Source: JBEIHX01 sp040381075
GTDB lineage: Bacteria > Pseudomonadota > Alphaproteobacteria > Caulobacterales > Aquidulcibacteraceae
NCBI GenBank assembly: GCA_040381075.1
Contig: JBEIHX010000010.1
Coordinates: forward strand, 42,330-106,329
Direction of reading: 5' to 3'
Length of the DNA: 64,000 nt
A program made the translations under genes and the position numbers. Position 1 is the stretch's first letter, and the number at the start of each line of letters is the position of its first letter. Shown piece after piece: positions 61,442 to 64,000 of this stretch. Under the pieces are notes generated by a model, which worked only from the letters and a program-made list of their open reading frames with translations, made no database searches and had not been told where the DNA came from.

Positions 61442-62791
61442 ATGAGCATCGACATCACCATGCCCGCGCTGTCGCCCACCATGGAAGAGGGCACGCTCGC
61501 CAAATGGCTGGTCAAGCCGGGCGATGCCGTCAAATCCGGGCAGATCATCGCTGAGATCGAGACCGACAAGGCGACGATGGAAGTCGAGGCCGTCGATGAA
61601 GGCGTCGTCCTTGAACTGCTGGTTCCGGCCGGCGCCCAGGGCGTCAAGGTGAACGCGGTCATTGCGCGTCTGGCGGATGATGATGCGGCTGGCGCACCGG
61701 CGGCTGCGCCGCCGGTCGCCGCCCCCGGGCCGGCTTCGTCCTCCCGGGAACCACCAGCCCCAGCCCCAACTACAGTCGCAGGCGCAGCCACAGGCCCGGC
61801 TACAGGGGGGCGCACGGCTGCAGCGCCCGCATCCGCCGCGGCGACCGGTGACAGCCCGCGCGCGTTCGCCTCGCCGCTTGCGCGCCGTATCGCGGCTGCG
61901 GCCGGCGTTGATCTCGCCGCCATCGCCGGCTCAGGCCCCAATGGGCGCATCGTCAAGCGCGACGTTGAGGCGGTGCTGGCGCGCGCTCCGCAGGCGCTGG
62001 CGCACGCCGGGGCCCCGGCAGGGCCATCAGGACTGCCCGCAACGACCGCGGTCAGCGTCCCGGCGCCGGCGCGCACGCTGGAGCAGATGGGCGTCCAGCC
62101 GGGCAGCTACGATCTCGTGCCGCTCGACGGCATGCGCCGCACGATCGCAAGGCGGATGACCGAAAGCTTCCGCGATACGCCACATTTTCCGCTGACGGTA
62201 GATTTGGAGATCGACCGCCTGTTGAAGGCGCGAGCCGACATCAATGACCGCTTCAGGGATCAGGGCGTGAAGGTGTCGGTCAATGACTTCGTGATCCGCG
62301 CCAGCGCCCTCGCGCTGAAAATGGTTCCAGCGTCAAACGCAAGCTACACCCCGGACGGTCTGGCATTGCACCACCATGCGGATATCGCCGTTGCAGTCGC
62401 CATCGACGGCGGCCTGATCACACCGATCATCCGCCAGGCTGAGTACAAGGGTCTGGCGGCGATCAGCCAGGAGATGCGTGATCTCGCCGAACGCGCGCGC
62501 CAGCGCCGGTTGAAACCTGAGGAGTATCTTGGCGGCACTTTCTCGATTTCCAACCTCGGGATGATGGGGATCAAGAGCTTCGCCTCGATCCTGAACGAAC
62601 CGCACGGGATGATCATGAGCGTGGGCGCCGGTGAACAGCGCCCGGTGGTGCGCAACGGCGCGATCGCCATCGCCACAGTCATGACCATTACGCTGACCTG
62701 CGATCACCGCGTGGTTGACGGCGCCATCGGTGCTGCCTTCCTGAAAGCATTCAGGGGCTTTATCGAAGATCCCATGGCGATGCTGCTGTGA
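61442..62791 (+). CDS. pdhC: dihydrolipoamide acetyltransferase (E2) of pyruvate dehydrogenase
   Basis: E2 forms the core of the complex and passes acetyl groups to CoA. Domains in order: lipoyl (about 1-80, Lys in ETDKATMEVEAVDEG), Ala/Pro linker, E1/E3-binding domain (FASPLARRIAAAAGVDLAA and GSGPNGRIVKRDVEAVL), a second linker, and the catalytic domain ending with the DHRVVDG motif (catalytic His and Asp). Length is 449. It follows pdhB by 104 bp. Confidence 0.95.
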   Translation: MSIDITMPALSPTMEEGTLAKWLVKPGDAVKSGQIIAEIETDKATMEVEAVDEGVVLELLVPAGAQGVKVNAVIARLADDDAAGAPAAAPPVAAPGPASSSREPPAPAPTTVAGAATGPATGGRTAAAPASAAATGDSPRAFASPLARRIAAAAGVDLAAIAGSGPNGRIVKRDVEAVLARAPQALAHAGAPAGPSGLPATTAVSVPAPARTLEQMGVQPGSYDLVPLDGMRRTIARRMTESFRDTPHFPLTVDLEIDRLLKARADINDRFRDQGVKVSVNDFVIRASALALKMVPASNASYTPDGLALHHHADIAVAVAIDGGLITPIIRQAEYKGLAAISQEMRDLAERARQRRLKPEEYLGGTFSISNLGMMGIKSFASILNEPHGMIMSVGAGEQRPVVRNGAIAIATVMTITLTCDHRVVDGAIGAAFLKAFRGFIEDPMAMLL

Positions 62792-62839
62792 CCGGAGCGC
62801 GCGCGTATCGTCGCCCAGGTCACGTGTTGGGCCGCCAGG

Positions 62840-63472
62840 ATGCTTGATCTCTTTCTCGCCGGCCTGGTCACCTTCTTCGTGATCATCAACCCGGCCGGTG
62901 TCGCCGTCACCTTCGCCACGCTGACTGCGGAGGCCGATGAGGCCTGGCGCCGGCAGATGGCGTTTCAGGCGGTGCTTGTGGCGAGCCTCGTTCTGGCAGG
63001 TTTCGCCGTCGGCGGGCGCTGGCTGCTCGAGCAATTGGGCGTAAGCCTCGATGCGTTCCGGATCGCAGGCGGCGCGTTGGTCTTTCTCATTGCGGTCGAC
63101 ATGCTGTTCGAACGCCGCCAGCAGCGGCGCGAGAACACCGCTGCTGAAGTCCACAAGGCCCGTGCGCGCGGCGACATGGACGACATTTCCGTCTTTCCGC
63201 TCGCGATCCCGCTGATCGCAGGGCCAGGCGCTATCGCCACGGTCATGCTCTATGCGACGCAGGAGACGACGCTCGCCGGTCAGGGCGTGATCGCTGCCGC
63301 AGCCGCGGTCAACCTCGCGCTGACCTACGCAGCCTTCCGGTTGACAAAGCCGCTGACCCGCATGCTCGGAGCGACCCTGCTCATGGTCATTACCCGGATT
63401 TTCGGCATCATTCTCGCCGCGCTCGCCGCTCAGTTCGTGGTTGACGGCGTGAAGGGTGCGTTCGGCCTCTGA
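62840..63472 (+). CDS. MarC family integral membrane protein
   Basis: A 210-residue membrane protein with six hydrophobic segments. FVIINPAGVAVTFATLT at the N-terminus and FPLAIPLIAGPGAIATVM in the middle are the two MarC-type repeats with Pro and Gly. Despite the name, MarC members are not shown to cause multiple antibiotic resistance and their function is unclear. It starts 48 bp after pdhC. Confidence 0.9.
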   Translation: MLDLFLAGLVTFFVIINPAGVAVTFATLTAEADEAWRRQMAFQAVLVASLVLAGFAVGGRWLLEQLGVSLDAFRIAGGALVFLIAVDMLFERRQQRRENTAAEVHKARARGDMDDISVFPLAIPLIAGPGAIATVMLYATQETTLAGQGVIAAAAAVNLALTYAAFRLTKPLTRMLGATLLMVITRIFGIILAALAAQFVVDGVKGAFGL

Positions 63473-63550
63473 ACAGTCGAGCGGTTGCGCTCGCCGCCAC
63501 CAGAGCCGATGCGAGCATCTCGTGCGCCACGTCCGCGTTGCGGGCCCGGT

Positions 63551-63602
63551 CGGCAGGTTCTTTCGGCAGGTTCTTTCGGCAGGTTCTTTTGGCAGGTTTT
63601 TC
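63551..63602. repeat. 13-bp tandem array, four units
   Basis: CGGCAGGTTCTTT occurs three times exactly (63551-63589) and a fourth changed copy follows (63590-63602). It lies between the MarC gene and the transposase remnant. Confidence 0.93.
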
Positions 63603-63673
63603 AGCAGGGTCTCGTCCTCAGGGATTGGTCGCCAGGAAGGGCGTTGTCGCCCGTGCAGCCGCGTGAACGGCTC

Positions 63674-64000
63674 ATGGCGCCGTCAGCCGGAAACCGTCAC
63701 GCTCATCGAGCAACGCAGGAAGGTTCGCCAGATTCGGTTCGCTCTGAGCGTCAGCTCATGGAGCAATTGGATTATAACCTGATGTTCCGGTGGTTCGTTG
63801 GCATATCCATGGACGCGCCAATCTGGGATGTAACCGTGTTCACAAAAAACCGGGACAGAATTCTGGAGGGCGACATCGCGGCCCGGTTCATGGCGGCGGT
63901 TCTTGGCCAGCCGCGCGTGAAGGACCTGATCTCCACCGAGCACTTCTCTGTTGACGGCACGCTCATCGAAGCTTGGGCCAGCATGAAGAGCTTCAAGCCA
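63674..64000 (+). pseudogene. IS5-type transposase, 5'-truncated and cut by the window edge
   Basis: Frame 2 is open from ATG 63674 to the window end. From about 63737 it reads SVRSERQLMEQLDYNLMFRW, then FVGISMDAPIWDVTVFTKNR and EHFSVDGTLIEAWASMKSF; this is the central part of an IS5-family DDE transposase, with the first catalytic Asp in FSVDGT. Full transposases have about 80-90 more residues before this (GRPSI... region), which do not appear in any frame upstream. The first 21 residues of the open frame are unlike a transposase. So this is probably a remnant; its 3' state is unknown because the window ends. Confidence 0.8.

Overview
The window is a dense, high-GC stretch of alphaproteobacterial chromosome, most like Caulobacterales or Hyphomonadaceae. 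The evidence is gene order (lpxD-fabZ-lpxA-lpxI-lpxB next to gltA-gltX; trpEGDC beside lexA; tpiA-secG-pyrG; dapA-smpB; rpoZ-rsh-pyrE-pdxJ-acpS-lepB-rnc-era-recO-parC; eno-ftsB-pdhA-pdhB-pdhC), an alphaproteobacterial SOS box (GTTC-N7-GTTC), and a lipoyl domain fused to the E1-beta subunit of pyruvate dehydrogenase. No rRNA, tRNA or CRISPR array was seen.

Layout. 1-4845: envelope and lipid A operon on the plus strand. 4878-8518: gltA, gltX and lexA on the minus strand. 8519-9161: a gene-free, repeat-filled leader with the lexA promoter at its far end. 9162-14984: ppiD-trpE-trpG-trpD-trpC on the minus strand. 15126-18463: tpiA, secG, pyrG. 18484-28749: an accessory stretch with a lipoprotein, a polysaccharide deacetylase coupled to a GH36 alpha-galactosidase, nitronate monooxygenase, an Fe(II)/2-oxoglutarate oxygenase, a zinc alcohol dehydrogenase, a threonine/serine dehydratase and a lytic transglycosylase. 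28964-30291: dapA-smpB. 30449-37045: SDR, NUDIX, a secreted protein, SRAP/YedK, lpdA, a medium-chain reductase and a succinyl-CoA:3-ketoacid CoA-transferase. 37205-49562: type-5 uracil-DNA glycosylase with a NYN protein, folK, rpoZ, the (p)ppGpp enzyme rsh, and the pyrE-to-parC housekeeping operon. 49636-53040: a TRAP transporter. 53031-56335: M48 protease/LemA pair, a DUF2855 protein, rpmF. 56633-62791: eno, ftsB and the pyruvate dehydrogenase genes. 62840-64000: a MarC protein and a 5'-truncated IS5-type transposase running off the end.

The most unusual property is a set of short tandem arrays with unrelated unit sequences but nearly constant period. Between genes or at gene ends the units are 13, 14, 15, 16, 17 or 18 bp, most often 14. 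Inside genes (secG, rsh, pdhB) every array is exactly 15 bp, which preserves the frame and yields pentapeptide repeats (GPAVP, ARTDA, PTGTH). One array ends on the stop codon of the lytic transglycosylase, one spans the smpB stop, one lies between rpmF and its terminator, and the largest cluster fills the long lexA leader. This looks like a genome-wide process that duplicates about 14-15 bp segments, with selection removing frame-breaking lengths in genes.

The second notable point is the lexA promoter: a TTGACG/TAGAAC promoter overlaps the trpC stop codon, and a perfect GAAC-N7-GAAC SOS operator covers its -10. The first start codon of lexA lies about 600 bases away, so the mRNA should carry a very long repeat-rich 5' leader. 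This is where moaC and moeA sit in many related genomes.
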